A stretch of 64,000 nt of DNA from DASQUK01 sp035641315. Its GTDB lineage: Bacteria; Actinomycetota; Acidimicrobiia; Acidimicrobiales; VFJN01. Location of the stretch: assembly GCA_035641315.1 (NCBI GenBank), contig DASQUK010000244.1, positions 1 to 64,000 on the forward strand. The letters run 5' to 3'. Below the pieces are notes generated by a model. It did not search any database. It had not been told where the DNA came from and saw only the letters and a program-made list of their open reading frames with translations. A program made the position numbers and the translations under genes. This document shows, piece by piece, positions 42,003-50,880 of this stretch. Numbering within the stretch: position 1 is the first letter of the stretch; each line of letters begins with the position of its first letter.

Positions 42003-42848
42003 ATGAGAAGCGACGTCGACCGCTACCGCGACCGGGCCGCCCCCGTCGACCTGGCGGGCATCGACTTCGACGCATTCCGCGACCAGCCGCTGCCCCCCGA
42101 GGTCATCCGCTGCCTGCGCTACATGCACGACGTCGAGCACCACACCATCTGCTACCTGCGCGACCTGCTCGTCACGCCGGCGCATCGCGATCCCGCCGTG
42201 ACGACCTTCCTCACCGTGTGGAGCTACGAGGAGATGTGGCACGGGCAGGCCATCGGCAGGGTGCTCGCCGCGCACGACCAGCCCCACGGGGCGGGCCGGG
42301 TCGGCGAGATGCGCCGGCGCCTCGGCGTGCGGGACCGCCTGTCGCCGCTGCTGCACTCGCTGGGATCGAGCCTCGCCGGCGACACCTTCCCCGCCGTCCA
42401 CATGGCGTGGGGCGCCGCCAACGAGTGGACGACCCAGGCCGGTTACGCCCGCCTGATCGACCGTGCCCGCCACCCCGTGCTCACTGACCTGCTGTCGCGC
42501 ATCATGCGCCAGGAGGGCCGGCACATCGCCTTCTACGCCGCCGAGGCCGAGCGCCGCCTGGCCGGCAGTCGCCGGGCCCAGCGTCTGTGCCGGGCCGCGC
42601 TGCGGCGGCTGTGGCGGCCCGTCGGTGCCGGGGTGATGCCCCGCAGCGAAGTCGGGTTCATGGTGCGCGAGCTGTTCGGCGACGACGGGGGGCGGGCCAT
42701 CGCCCGCCGGATCGACCAGCGTGTCGGCGCGCTACCGGGCCTCGACGGGCTCAGCCTGGTCGAGCGGGCGGTCGACCACTACGGGGCCGGTGGCCGGCCG
42801 GCAGCGGTTTCCCCGATGCCGCTCAGGTCGGTGCGGCCCGCAGCGTGA
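42003..42848 (+). CDS. Ferritin-like di-iron protein (acyl-ACP desaturase-like)
   Basis: 281 residues, mostly helical, with a set of carboxylate/histidine metal motifs: HDVEHHTICY near 40, YEEMWHGQAIGR near 77, ANEWTTQAGY near 138 and RQEGRHIAFYAAEAE near 170. The paired ExxH motifs fit a di-iron four-helix bundle of the ferritin-like/acyl-ACP desaturase group. The substrate is not clear. It follows the anti-sigma gene by 51 bases. Its last 26 bases overlap the 3-prime end of the convergent phosphatase gene. Confidence 0.8.
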   Translation: MRSDVDRYRDRAAPVDLAGIDFDAFRDQPLPPEVIRCLRYMHDVEHHTICYLRDLLVTPAHRDPAVTTFLTVWSYEEMWHGQAIGRVLAAHDQPHGAGRVGEMRRRLGVRDRLSPLLHSLGSSLAGDTFPAVHMAWGAANEWTTQAGYARLIDRARHPVLTDLLSRIMRQEGRHIAFYAAEAERRLAGSRRAQRLCRAALRRLWRPVGAGVMPRSEVGFMVRELFGDDGGRAIARRIDQRVGALPGLDGLSLVERAVDHYGAGGRPAAVSPMPLRSVRPAA

Positions 42849-45081
42849 GGACCGCCATGTCGTCGGTCGGCTCGGCGTCGACGAACCCCGCCGCCTCCCC
42901 CTCGATGAGCCTGGCCAGCTCGGACGCGGGCAGCCCCTTGCCCTGGTAGAGGGCCTTCACTATGCCCTCCTCGCCGAAGACCCGCTTGCCCGACCGGCGA
43001 TCGATGAGCCCGTCGGTGTAGCAGACCAGCGCCTCTCCCGGATCGAGGTGCACGACCGTGTCGGTGAGGCTGACCTCGTCGGTCACCCCCAGGAGCGTGC
43101 CGTGGACGCCGACGGGCTCGACCCGGCCGACGTTCCGCCTCACCAGCGGCAACGGGTGGCCGCCCGAGCACAGGATGAGGTCGACACCGCGGGCGTCCCC
43201 GGAGCCGGACGTCGGCTGCGCGGCCCCCACCAGCACGGTGCAGAACCGGGGGCTCACGGGCACGTGGTCGTCGTCGGTGTCCGCCCACTCGGCGGTGTGG
43301 CGCAGCAGCATCTGGTTGAGGCGGGCCAGGATCGCCGACGGCATGACGCCGGCCATCGCCGACGAGCGGATCGTGTGACGCACCAGCCCGGTGGTGGCTG
43401 CCGCCTCCACGCCGTGCCCGCACACGTCGCCCACGGCGAAGATCCACCAGTTGGCGTCGGCCTGGAAGGCGTCGTAGAAGTCGCCCCCCACGTCGAGCCC
43501 CCGCCCCGCCGCCCGGTAGCGGGCGCCCAGCTCGACGCCGGGGATCTCCGGCAGGCTGCCCGGCAGCAGGCTGTCCTGCAGCGCCCGGGCCACCACCGAC
43601 TGCTCGTCGAACAGGCGGGCGTTGTCGACGCTGACCGCCGCCCGCGCCGCCACCGACTGGGCGAGGTCGAGCTCGTCGTCGGCGAACGTGCGCCCCGGGC
43701 GGTTGCCGAACCCGATGGCTCCCAGCAGCCGCCCACGGGCCTGGAGGGGGAAGATCGCCAGCCCCTCGACGCCGACCGCATCCATCGCCTGGCGGCTGTC
43801 GTCGTCACCGAACAGTGGCCGCAGCATCTGCGCGGCGCGCGACCCCCGGATCAGGGGTCGTCCCGCCTCGAGCGCGTCGCCGAGCTGGCCGGCGCGGTCG
43901 AGGTCCCGGGGGATTCGCTCGGCCAGGCGGCGCAGCGGCGCGACCTGATCCGCGTCGACGTGGGCGGCGCCGACGACGGGGCGGGGATTGGTGGTCGACT
44001 CGGCCAGGCGCACGACGCACCAGTCGGCGATGTGGGGGACCGCCATGCCCGCCAGCTGCGTCAACGTGGCATCGAGCTGCAAGGTGCTCGACAGCGTGCC
44101 GCTCAGCCGGTCGAGGAACCGGAGCCGCTCCTGGTCTCGCTCGGCGGCCACCGCCAGGCGTGCCCGATCGAGCGCCAGGCCACAGTGCGCGGCCACGTCG
44201 TCCAGCAGGTGCCGGTCCTCGGCGGCCCGGAGCCGGTGCCCGTCGTCGAAGCCCATGCCCAGCACCCCGAACGGCTGCCCGGCGGCGTCCTTCAGCGGCA
44301 CGACGGCGAACGCGTCCTCGTAGACGAGCTCGGGGGCGTCCAGTTGCGGATAGCGGCGTCGCCTCTCGGTGGTGCTGGCCACCACGACCGGGCGGCCGGT
44401 CCGCAGCGCCTCGGCCGCCGGCAGGGGCGAGCTGCGGGCGATGCGCCCGAAGCGGGCCTGCAGCATGTCCTCCGGGACACCCGACACCCCTGCGACCACC
44501 AGCTCGTCGTCGGACAGCACGTACACCACGCCGGTGCGGCCGCCGAGCAGGGCGACACCGTCGCCGAGGATGGCCCGCACGATCTCGTCGGGGTGACGGA
44601 GGCGGTTGAGCTGCTCGACCAACCGGGCCATCGCCACGGTCGTGCCGAGCGAGCGGGTGGCGTCGACAAGCACGCCCGCGGCACCGGAGACATCTTCCCT
44701 GCCGTCGACGGCCCGCACCAGGAGCACGGCCCAGCGGTCACCGTCCGCCAACCGCACCGCTTGCTCGTGCGCCCCACCGCCGGTCTCCCCGGCCAGGACC
44801 GACCGGACCGCGGCGGCCGCGGCGTCGCGGTCGCCGGGGTGGAGCAGTTCGAGCCAGCCGTCGCCGTGTAGGACGGAATCGTCCTGCACCTGCGGCCCGG
44901 CGGCGCCACCGTCCAGGCGCGCCTCCCGGCACTGCCCGCCCTCGTCCCAGGAGAGGGCCACGGCCAGCGCGCCGGACGGCAGCGTCCGGACCGTGGCAGC
45001 TGCCACGGGCATCGCAGACGAGTCGGTCGTCAGACCGACGCCGCCAAGGGGCGGAGGGTGGGGGCCGGGCCGGATGGTCAT
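42823..45081 (-). CDS. RsbU-like PP2C phosphatase with PAS-like and GAF sensor domains
   Basis: 752 residues from the ATG at 45081. A PAS-like region (about 15-145) is followed by two GAF domains (about 150-310 and 330-490; VVPLKDAAGQPFGVLGMGF and IFPLQARGRLLGAIGFGNR). The C-terminal SpoIIE/PPM phosphatase domain (about 515-750) has QDSLLPGSLPEIPGVELGARYR, VGGDFYDAF, VGDVCGHGVEAA, LILCSGGHPLPLV and EPTDDMAVLTLR. The metal-binding aspartates are intact. Such proteins dephosphorylate anti-sigma antagonists of the RsbV type. No antagonist or kinase pair is adjacent. Confidence 0.9.
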   Translation of the reverse strand: MTIRPGPHPPPLGGVGLTTDSSAMPVAAATVRTLPSGALAVALSWDEGGQCREARLDGGAAGPQVQDDSVLHGDGWLELLHPGDRDAAAAAVRSVLAGETGGGAHEQAVRLADGDRWAVLLVRAVDGREDVSGAAGVLVDATRSLGTTVAMARLVEQLNRLRHPDEIVRAILGDGVALLGGRTGVVYVLSDDELVVAGVSGVPEDMLQARFGRIARSSPLPAAEALRTGRPVVVASTTERRRRYPQLDAPELVYEDAFAVVPLKDAAGQPFGVLGMGFDDGHRLRAAEDRHLLDDVAAHCGLALDRARLAVAAERDQERLRFLDRLSGTLSSTLQLDATLTQLAGMAVPHIADWCVVRLAESTTNPRPVVGAAHVDADQVAPLRRLAERIPRDLDRAGQLGDALEAGRPLIRGSRAAQMLRPLFGDDDSRQAMDAVGVEGLAIFPLQARGRLLGAIGFGNRPGRTFADDELDLAQSVAARAAVSVDNARLFDEQSVVARALQDSLLPGSLPEIPGVELGARYRAAGRGLDVGGDFYDAFQADANWWIFAVGDVCGHGVEAAATTGLVRHTIRSSAMAGVMPSAILARLNQMLLRHTAEWADTDDDHVPVSPRFCTVLVGAAQPTSGSGDARGVDLILCSGGHPLPLVRRNVGRVEPVGVHGTLLGVTDEVSLTDTVVHLDPGEALVCYTDGLIDRRSGKRVFGEEGIVKALYQGKGLPASELARLIEGEAAGFVDAEPTDDMAVLTLRAAPT

Positions 45082-45183
45082 GCGGTCTTCGGAGTCTCGC
45101 GCCTGTGGAGAACCACCGCACTCGGCGACCTGCGGACGCCCAGAGCAGCCGCGTCGCCGTGAAGGGTCGGACAGACTGACGAG

Positions 45184-45897
45184 ATGGCTTGGACCCGCTT
45201 CTCCCCCACCCGACCGGACGCCGCCGCGCTCGCGTCGGATGCGCTCCTGTACGGACCCGGTCTGCCGCCCGAGAGCGAGCTGAAGCTGCTCGGGCACGTC
45301 GATGGGCGGCGGATCCTCGACCTCGGCTGCGGCGCCGGCGCCTGCTCGGTGGCGCTGGCCAAGGCCGGGGCCCGGGTCATCGCCGTCGACGATGACGCCG
45401 CCAACGTCGGCGCCGCCCGGGACCACGCCGAGCAGGCGGGCGTGCGGATCGAGACCCACCACGGGCCGCTGCCCGAGCTGGCGTTCGTGCGGGCCGACAC
45501 CATCGACGGCGCGGTGTCGGTCTACGGGTTGGCGGCTGCCGACGACCTCGACCGGGTGTTCCGGCAGGTCCACCGGGTGCTGAAGCCCGACCGGCCGTTC
45601 GTGTTCTCGCTGCCCCACCCGGCCTTCACCTTGCTGGACCCGGGCGGCGGCGAGCCGGTGCTGCGCCGCTCGTGGTGGGACCCCAGCCCCGTCCCGTGGT
45701 CAGTCGGCGCCGGCCGGGCCGAGCCCGACCGCCCGCGCACGCTCGCCGGGCTGTTCGCCAGCCTGGGGCGGGCCAACTTCCGGGTCGACGCGCTCGCGGA
45801 GCCCGAACCCGACCGGGCCGCGGCCGGCGACAGCTGGTCCGACGCCATGAGCTGGGTCCCGCCGACGCTGATCCTCCGGGCGCGCAAGGTCGCCTAA
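45184..45897 (+). CDS. Class I SAM-dependent methyltransferase
   Basis: 237 residues with a Rossmann-type methyltransferase core: RRILDLGCGAGACSVALAKAGARVIAVDDD (motif I and acidic end of strand 2), DGAVSVYGLAAADDLDRVFRQVHRVLKPDRPFVFSLPHP (motifs IV and post-IV). This style matches ubiquinone/menaquinone-type or small-molecule methyltransferases. The substrate is unknown. It is divergent from the RsbU-like gene and overlaps the convergent CCA-adding enzyme gene by four bases. Confidence 0.87.
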   Translation: MAWTRFSPTRPDAAALASDALLYGPGLPPESELKLLGHVDGRRILDLGCGAGACSVALAKAGARVIAVDDDAANVGAARDHAEQAGVRIETHHGPLPELAFVRADTIDGAVSVYGLAAADDLDRVFRQVHRVLKPDRPFVFSLPHPAFTLLDPGGGEPVLRRSWWDPSPVPWSVGAGRAEPDRPRTLAGLFASLGRANFRVDALAEPEPDRAAAGDSWSDAMSWVPPTLILRARKVA

Positions 45898-47315
45898 CCG
45901 CCGGCGCCTCGTGTGGCGGCGTCGGCAGCGCCGGCCTGGCTCTTGCGCTCGGCCCACCAAGCCAGAAGGCGGCGCTCGGCCTCGGCCTGACCGAGCGGGC
46001 CCTCGTCGAGGCGGGCCTCCAGCAGCATCGACAGCGCCGCGCCCACCACCGGCCCCGGCTTGACGCCGAGCAGCTCCATGACCCGGTTGCCGTCGATGTC
46101 CGGACGGATCCGCTCCAGCTCCTCGCGCTCGCGCAGCTCGGCGATGCGCGCCTCGAGGTCGTCCATGCGCTTGGCCAGCATGCGGGCCTTGCGCTCGTTG
46201 CGGGTCGTGCAGTCGCAGCGGGTCAGCTCGTTGAGGTCGTCGAGCAACGGACCGGCGTCGCGGGCGTAGCGCCGCACGGCCGCGTCGGTCCACACATCCT
46301 CGCGGTAGCCATGGAACCGCAGGTGCAGGAACACCAGCTGTGACACGTCGTCGACCATCTCGTTGGAGAAGCGCAGTGCCCGCATGCGGTCGCGGGCCAT
46401 GCGGGCGCCGACCACCTCGTGATGGTGGAAGCTGACGCCCTTGGGCCCGATCGAGCGGGTCTTGGGCTTGCCGATGTCGTGGAGCAGGGCCGCCAAACGG
46501 AGGACCAGCCGGGGCGACGTCTTGGCCACCACGGCGATGGTGTGGGACAGCACGTCCTTGTGGCGGTGGATCGGGTCCTGCTCGAGCCGCAGCCCCCGCA
46601 GCTCGGGCAGGAACTCGTCGGCCAGCTCGGTGTCCACCAGGAACCACAGGCCGGCGCTCGGATCGTCGACCACCAGCAGCTTCGAGAGCTCGTCGCGCAC
46701 CCGCTCGGCCGACACGATCTCGAGCCGATGGCGCAGCTTGCGGACGGCCGCGACCAGATCCGGATCGGGCGCCAGGCCGTAGCCGGCGATGAAGCGGGCG
46801 GCCCGCATCATCCGCAGCGGGTCGTCGGACAAGGACACCTCGGGGGCCAGCGGCGTGCGCAGCCGGCTCGCCGCCAGGTCGGCCACGCCCCCGAAGGGAT
46901 CGATCATCTCGACGTCGGGCAGGCGGAGCGCCATGGCGTTGACGGTGAAGTCCCGGCGGGACAGATCGTCGGTGACGTCGTCGGCATAGACCACGTGGGG
47001 CTTGCGCGAGTCCTCCCGGTAGGCCTCGGCGCGGTGGGTGGTGACCTCGAACGTGACGCCCCCCTTGCGGGCGCCGATCGTGCCGAACGACTGGCCCTGG
47101 GTCCAGGTCGCGTCGGCCCAGCCGTCGAGCAGGGCGAGCGTCCTGTCGGGACGGGCGTCGGTGGTGAGGTCGAGGTCGGCCCCCTCGGTCAAGCGACCGA
47201 GCACCAGGTCGCGCACGATCCCGCCCACGAGGTAGACGCGGTGGCCCGCTGCGGCGAAACGCTCGGCCAGCGGCCGGACGTCGTCGAGGATCGGCTGCAG
47301 CCGCTCGGGGATCAC
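45894..47315 (-). CDS. cca: CCA tRNA nucleotidyltransferase
   Basis: Adds or repairs the 3-prime CCA of tRNAs; the tRNA-Gly here lacks an encoded CCA. 473 residues from the GTG at 47315, close to mycobacterial PcnA (480). Features: YLVGGIVRDLVLG, the catalytic DLDLTTDARPDRT, RRDFTVNAMAL, LRMMRAARFIAGYGL and a C-terminal HD domain with LHDIGKPKTR and FHHHEVVGARMARD. An upstream frame extends to 47510 without family sequence. In Mycobacterium the gene is also near the origin, upstream of the DUF6049-mviN-sigM block. Confidence 0.95.
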   Translation of the reverse strand: MIPERLQPILDDVRPLAERFAAAGHRVYLVGGIVRDLVLGRLTEGADLDLTTDARPDRTLALLDGWADATWTQGQSFGTIGARKGGVTFEVTTHRAEAYREDSRKPHVVYADDVTDDLSRRDFTVNAMALRLPDVEMIDPFGGVADLAASRLRTPLAPEVSLSDDPLRMMRAARFIAGYGLAPDPDLVAAVRKLRHRLEIVSAERVRDELSKLLVVDDPSAGLWFLVDTELADEFLPELRGLRLEQDPIHRHKDVLSHTIAVVAKTSPRLVLRLAALLHDIGKPKTRSIGPKGVSFHHHEVVGARMARDRMRALRFSNEMVDDVSQLVFLHLRFHGYREDVWTDAAVRRYARDAGPLLDDLNELTRCDCTTRNERKARMLAKRMDDLEARIAELREREELERIRPDIDGNRVMELLGVKPGPVVGAALSMLLEARLDEGPLGQAEAERRLLAWWAERKSQAGAADAATRGAGG

Positions 47316-47370
47316 GTGCGCAGGGTAGTGAGGTGTGGTGCCAGGTCCCCGAGGCATACCGGAGCGCCGC

Positions 47371-48618
47371 TCAGGCCGGCACCGACGGGAGGCCCTCGAT
47401 GGGCGCCGGCGTCGCCCGCAGGTCGAGAGGCCCCAGCGTGGCGAGCACCCGGGCCAGGTCGGCGAGCCCGAGGTCGGTTTCGAACACGACTGACGCGCCG
47501 TCGCTGGCATGCAGGATGCCCTCGGCGATCCCGTCGGTCACGACGCCGGTGGCGTCGTAGCCCTCGACGTCGAAGGGCTGGGCTCCGGGCGGATCGACGA
47601 CGCAGGCGGGCGACACGACCGAGAGCCACAGATAGCTACCCACGGGATCGTCGACGTCGGTGTAGTCGAGGTCGACGCTGGCGCACTCGCCCTCGGCGTC
47701 CGGCGTGACCGCGGCATTGACCAGCGTCCAACCCGCGGGCACGCCCCCCAGCCCGACGAGGAGGGGGCCGCCCAGTGCCGTGATGTCCTCCTCGTCGATG
47801 GACGGCGTTGCGTCGACCTGGGCGGGGTCGGGCATCTCGACGTCGACGCTGTCCCCGTAGTGGTCGAACTCGTAGCTCGCCGTGAGGTCGATGCCGAACT
47901 GCGCCATGTCGATGTCCAGCGAGATCGGCCGCCCGGCCTCGTCGACCGTCAGGGTCAGCTGTGCGTCGCCCTCCCCCAGGTCTCCCAGCAACCCGGCGCG
48001 CACCGCCGCGTGCACCACGCGGTTGCCGTCGGGGTCTTCCCCACCCTGCCGGTGCTCGTCGGCAAGGTCGAGCCAACGGACCAGCCGGTGGACTGCGATG
48101 CCGACCGTCCCGGCTTCGACCTGCTGCCACGGTCGGCTCTCGATCTGGTCCGGAAACGCCGTCCGTCGGAGCCACACCTCGCCGCGCCGGGCCACCATCT
48201 CGAGGCGTGAGCCGTCCGGCTCGTCGCTGATCTCGTGCCAGGTTTGCCCCACCCGCACCTCACCCGACAGGGTCCAGTCGACGACGAACGGCTGGTCGTC
48301 CTGCGGGTCGGTTCCCTCGACCCGGCTCGTGCCCTCGTAGCTGAACGTCCCTGCGTCCTCGACCTGGTCGGCGGCGGACGCGACGATGGCCTCCGGGGAC
48401 CCGGGCGTGGCGCCGTCGTCGGCGGCTCCGTCGGGCGCGTCGGCCGCGTCGGCGGGCGCCGCACGGATGGCGTCGGTGTCGGGGGCCGGAGTTCTGATCG
48501 AGATGACCGCGCCGCCGACCACGAGCGTGAGGCCCACGAGCGCCGTGGCGACGGCCGGCAGGCGCTCCCGCCGAGGCGGGCGGCGACGTACGTGGCGGGG
48601 GCGGTGGGGCGCCTCCAT
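47371..48618 (-). CDS. Membrane-anchored extracytoplasmic protein, LppX/LprG-like fold suspected
   Basis: About 415 residues from the ATG at 48618 (a GTG or ATG at 48672 would add 18). A basic N-terminus leads to a transmembrane helix (LPAVATALVGLTLVVGGAVISI), then an Asp/Ala-rich linker. The extracellular part has the pattern of LolA/LppX-type half-barrels: SYEGTSRVEG, QTWHEISDEPDGSRLEMVARRGEVWLRR, LTLTVDEAGRPISLDIDM. A second domain (from ~285) has no recognisable family. I cannot assign a function. It is upstream of cca on the same strand. Confidence 0.65.
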   Translation of the reverse strand: MEAPHRPRHVRRRPPRRERLPAVATALVGLTLVVGGAVISIRTPAPDTDAIRAAPADAADAPDGAADDGATPGSPEAIVASAADQVEDAGTFSYEGTSRVEGTDPQDDQPFVVDWTLSGEVRVGQTWHEISDEPDGSRLEMVARRGEVWLRRTAFPDQIESRPWQQVEAGTVGIAVHRLVRWLDLADEHRQGGEDPDGNRVVHAAVRAGLLGDLGEGDAQLTLTVDEAGRPISLDIDMAQFGIDLTASYEFDHYGDSVDVEMPDPAQVDATPSIDEEDITALGGPLLVGLGGVPAGWTLVNAAVTPDAEGECASVDLDYTDVDDPVGSYLWLSVVSPACVVDPPGAQPFDVEGYDATGVVTDGIAEGILHASDGASVVFETDLGLADLARVLATLGPLDLRATPAPIEGLPSVPA

Positions 48619-48753
48619 CTCCCAGCTGATCGGCCCACCGGGTCCGCCCTGCGGCCACGCCCCCGTCCCCACGACGCAGGACTATGGCACGTCGGCGAGG
48701 CTGCGTCCCGGCGAACCACGGGGCGGGCGCAGCCGGCTACGAGGCGTCGGGCT

Positions 48754-49770
48754 TCAGCGGGCCTGCACCGCCCGGGAGTGTGCCAGGGCGGCAACATCCA
48801 CGACGTCCCGGCCCGGACCGCCCGACGAAGGCGGCTCGGGGTGCAGCCGGTCGCCGGCCAGGGCGGCCAGCGCCGCCGCGGTCGAGTCGCGCAGCGCGGC
48901 GAGGTCGTAGCCGCCCTCGAGGAACACCAGCCGCCGTCGGGGCGGGACCAGGGCCAGCAGGTCGGCCGTGATGTCGGCGTAGTCGCCCGACGTCAACCCG
49001 AGGTCCGTCAACGGGTCGGCGCGGTGGGCGTCGAAGCCGGCGGACAGCAGCAACCAGGTGGGCCCGAAGTCCTCGGCCAGCGGCACCACAACCTGGGCGA
49101 CCGCCGCCCGGAACACGTCACCGGTGGCGCCGGGCGGCACCGGCACGTTGGCCGTCGCACCTCGGCCCTCGCCCTCGCCGGTCTCGAGCACCGTCCCCGT
49201 TCCCGGGTAGAGCGGGTACTGGTGGACCGACACGTAGGCGACGCGGGGGTCGTCGTAGAACGTCGCCTGGGTGCCGTTGCCGTGGTGGGCGTCGTAGTCG
49301 ACGATCAGTACCCGCTCGCCCCGCTCCGCCAGCGCGGCGGCGGCGACCGCCACGTTGTTGAACAGGCAAAAGCCCATGGCCCGGCTGGCCAGCGCGTGGT
49401 GCCCGGGCGGGCGTACCGCGCAGAACGCCGCCGTCACCTCGCCGGCATCGAGGTGGTCGATGGCGGCGAGCCCGGCGCCGGCGGCCAGCAGCGCCGCCTC
49501 CCACGAGGCGGGGACCGCGGCCGTGTCGGCGTCGAGGTGGCCGCCGCCGGCGCGGCAGAACCGCCCGAGCGCCTCCACATAGTCGTCGTCGTGGACGCGC
49601 TCGACCTCGGCGAGCGTCGCCGGCCGGGGCGCCACGATCACGAGCTCGTCCTCCAAGCCGGCGCCAACGGCACCCTCGTGGACGGCACGCAGGCGATCGG
49701 GTCGCTCGGGGTGCCCCGTCCCGGCGTCGTGGGCGAGGAACTGCGGATGGGAGACGAAGGCGATCGGCAC
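48754..49770 (-). CDS. Histone deacetylase family (AcuC-like) amidohydrolase
   Basis: 338 residues of the zinc-dependent class II-like deacetylase family. Motifs: GHPERPDRLRAV near 20, AVRPPGHHALASRAMGFCLFNN near 120 (tandem catalytic His), VLIVDYDAHHGNGTQATFYDDP (zinc-binding Asp-His), SAGFDAHRADPL (second Asp) and FLEGGYD. All catalytic residues are present. Bacterial members deacetylate acetoin-related proteins, polyamines or acetylated lysines; the substrate here is unknown. It is divergent from the GNAT gene at 49913. Confidence 0.92.
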   Translation of the reverse strand: MPIAFVSHPQFLAHDAGTGHPERPDRLRAVHEGAVGAGLEDELVIVAPRPATLAEVERVHDDDYVEALGRFCRAGGGHLDADTAAVPASWEAALLAAGAGLAAIDHLDAGEVTAAFCAVRPPGHHALASRAMGFCLFNNVAVAAAALAERGERVLIVDYDAHHGNGTQATFYDDPRVAYVSVHQYPLYPGTGTVLETGEGEGRGATANVPVPPGATGDVFRAAVAQVVVPLAEDFGPTWLLLSAGFDAHRADPLTDLGLTSGDYADITADLLALVPPRRRLVFLEGGYDLAALRDSTAAALAALAGDRLHPEPPSSGGPGRDVVDVAALAHSRAVQAR

Positions 49771-49819
49771 CGTCGATGACGGTAACGGCTGTCGCCCGGT
49801 TGCCTACGCTTGACGGGTA

Positions 49820-49912
49820 TATGAGCGAGCGCGAAGCGCGAGCGAATCATGAGCACAGTGCGTTGCTCGCCGCGAAGCGGCGATGGCTCATCGGCGAGCC
49901 GAAGGCGAGCTG
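49820..49912. repeat. Mosaic hairpin repeat between the deacetylase and GNAT genes
   Basis: Three successive GAA-loop hairpins: GCGC-GAA-GCGC at about 49830, GCCGC-GAA-GCGGC at 49870-49882 and GCC-GAA-GGC at 49898. Bases 49851-49890 match the reverse complement of 1354-1390 with few changes. GAGCCGAAGGCGAG is shared with the copy at 53791-53862. Confidence 0.7.
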
Positions 49913-50638
49913 ATGAGCCTTTTGCGGGCACCCTCCTCTGGAGCGGCGCGGCTCCGGGTGCGGACCTGGCACGCCGATGACCGGCTCGCGCACATCACCC
50001 CTGCGGTCGACGGGTCCGGCCCGCTCACCGCCGAGGAGGTGCGCCGCTGCATCGCCGACCTGCGCGACGGCGGGTACAGGGGGGCGGTCACGGCCGCCAT
50101 GGGGCGGGCCGACCAGCCGCCGTTCCTCGAGGCCGGGTTCGTGCCCGCCGAGCGCCTGCACCTGCTGGTGCACCCGCTCGGCCAGCTGCCAGAAGCCGTG
50201 CTGTCGGCACCGGTGCACATTCGCCGGGGACGGCGGCGCGACATGGAGGATCTGCTGGCCGTCGACACCGCCGCGTTCAGCGGTATGTGGCGCCTGGACC
50301 GGGTCGGGGTCGACGAGGCGCTGAACGCCACGCCCACGGTGCACCTGCGGGTCGCCCGCGACGCCGCCGGGACCGCCGGCTACGCCATCTGCGGGCGAGC
50401 TGCCGACCGCGGCTACGTCCAGCGGCTGGCCGTGCACCCCCGGGTGCAGGGCCATGGCATCGGGGGCACCCTGCTGCTCGACGGCCTGCGCTGGCTACGG
50501 CGCTGGGGCGCGCGGGACGCGTTGGTCAACACCCAAGAGGGCAACGACCGCTCCTTGCGGCTCTACCAGCGCACGGGGTTCGTGCTGCAGCCCGATGGGC
50601 TCAGGGTGCTCCGCCTCGATCTCGGCGCTTCCCCGTGA
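49913..50638 (+). CDS. GNAT family N-acetyltransferase
   Basis: 241 residues from the ATG at 49913; an in-frame ATG at 49883 lies in the repeat. The C-terminal half has the GNAT acetyl-CoA site VQRLAVHPRVQGHGIGGTLLLDGLRWL, followed by ALVNTQEGNDRSLRLYQRTGFVLQ. The N-terminal half resembles a degenerate second GNAT domain, as in mycothiol synthase-like proteins. The substrate is unknown. It stands directly upstream of the DUF6049 gene, separated by a mosaic repeat. Confidence 0.82.
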   Translation: MSLLRAPSSGAARLRVRTWHADDRLAHITPAVDGSGPLTAEEVRRCIADLRDGGYRGAVTAAMGRADQPPFLEAGFVPAERLHLLVHPLGQLPEAVLSAPVHIRRGRRRDMEDLLAVDTAAFSGMWRLDRVGVDEALNATPTVHLRVARDAAGTAGYAICGRAADRGYVQRLAVHPRVQGHGIGGTLLLDGLRWLRRWGARDALVNTQEGNDRSLRLYQRTGFVLQPDGLRVLRLDLGASP

Positions 50639-50880
50639 GCCGGCTTCGCCCGTCCGCGCCCCTCCGCTCACGGGTCCTGTCGCCTCCGGTGCGGCGGCTC
50701 CGACGCTGTGACACCCGCTCTCGGCGGCTCCGCCGCCGGGCCGCTCGGGCCCTGGCGCCGCCGGCGCCGACAGGCGCCGACAACGGCGCCGCATCCTCGG
50801 CGCCACCCGCTCGCTACCCGCCCTCCGCCGGAAGACGAAGATTGGCCTCGGCCTGCGGCCGAGTCGCGATTCTCGTCGCG
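50636..50880. repeat. Mosaic intergenic repeat, copy upstream of the DUF6049 gene
   Basis: Begins in the GNAT stop codon. It shares its ends with 1297-1575 (for example CCGCGCCCCTCCGCTCA, GCATCCTC-GCGCCACCC and GCTACCCGCCCTCCGCCGG). Its middle (50714-50752, minus strand) holds GGCCCGAGCGGCCCG plus hairpin GGCGGC-GGA-GCCGCC, the third member of the family seen at 11755 and 53818. The probable TTG start of the next gene lies inside it. Confidence 0.75.
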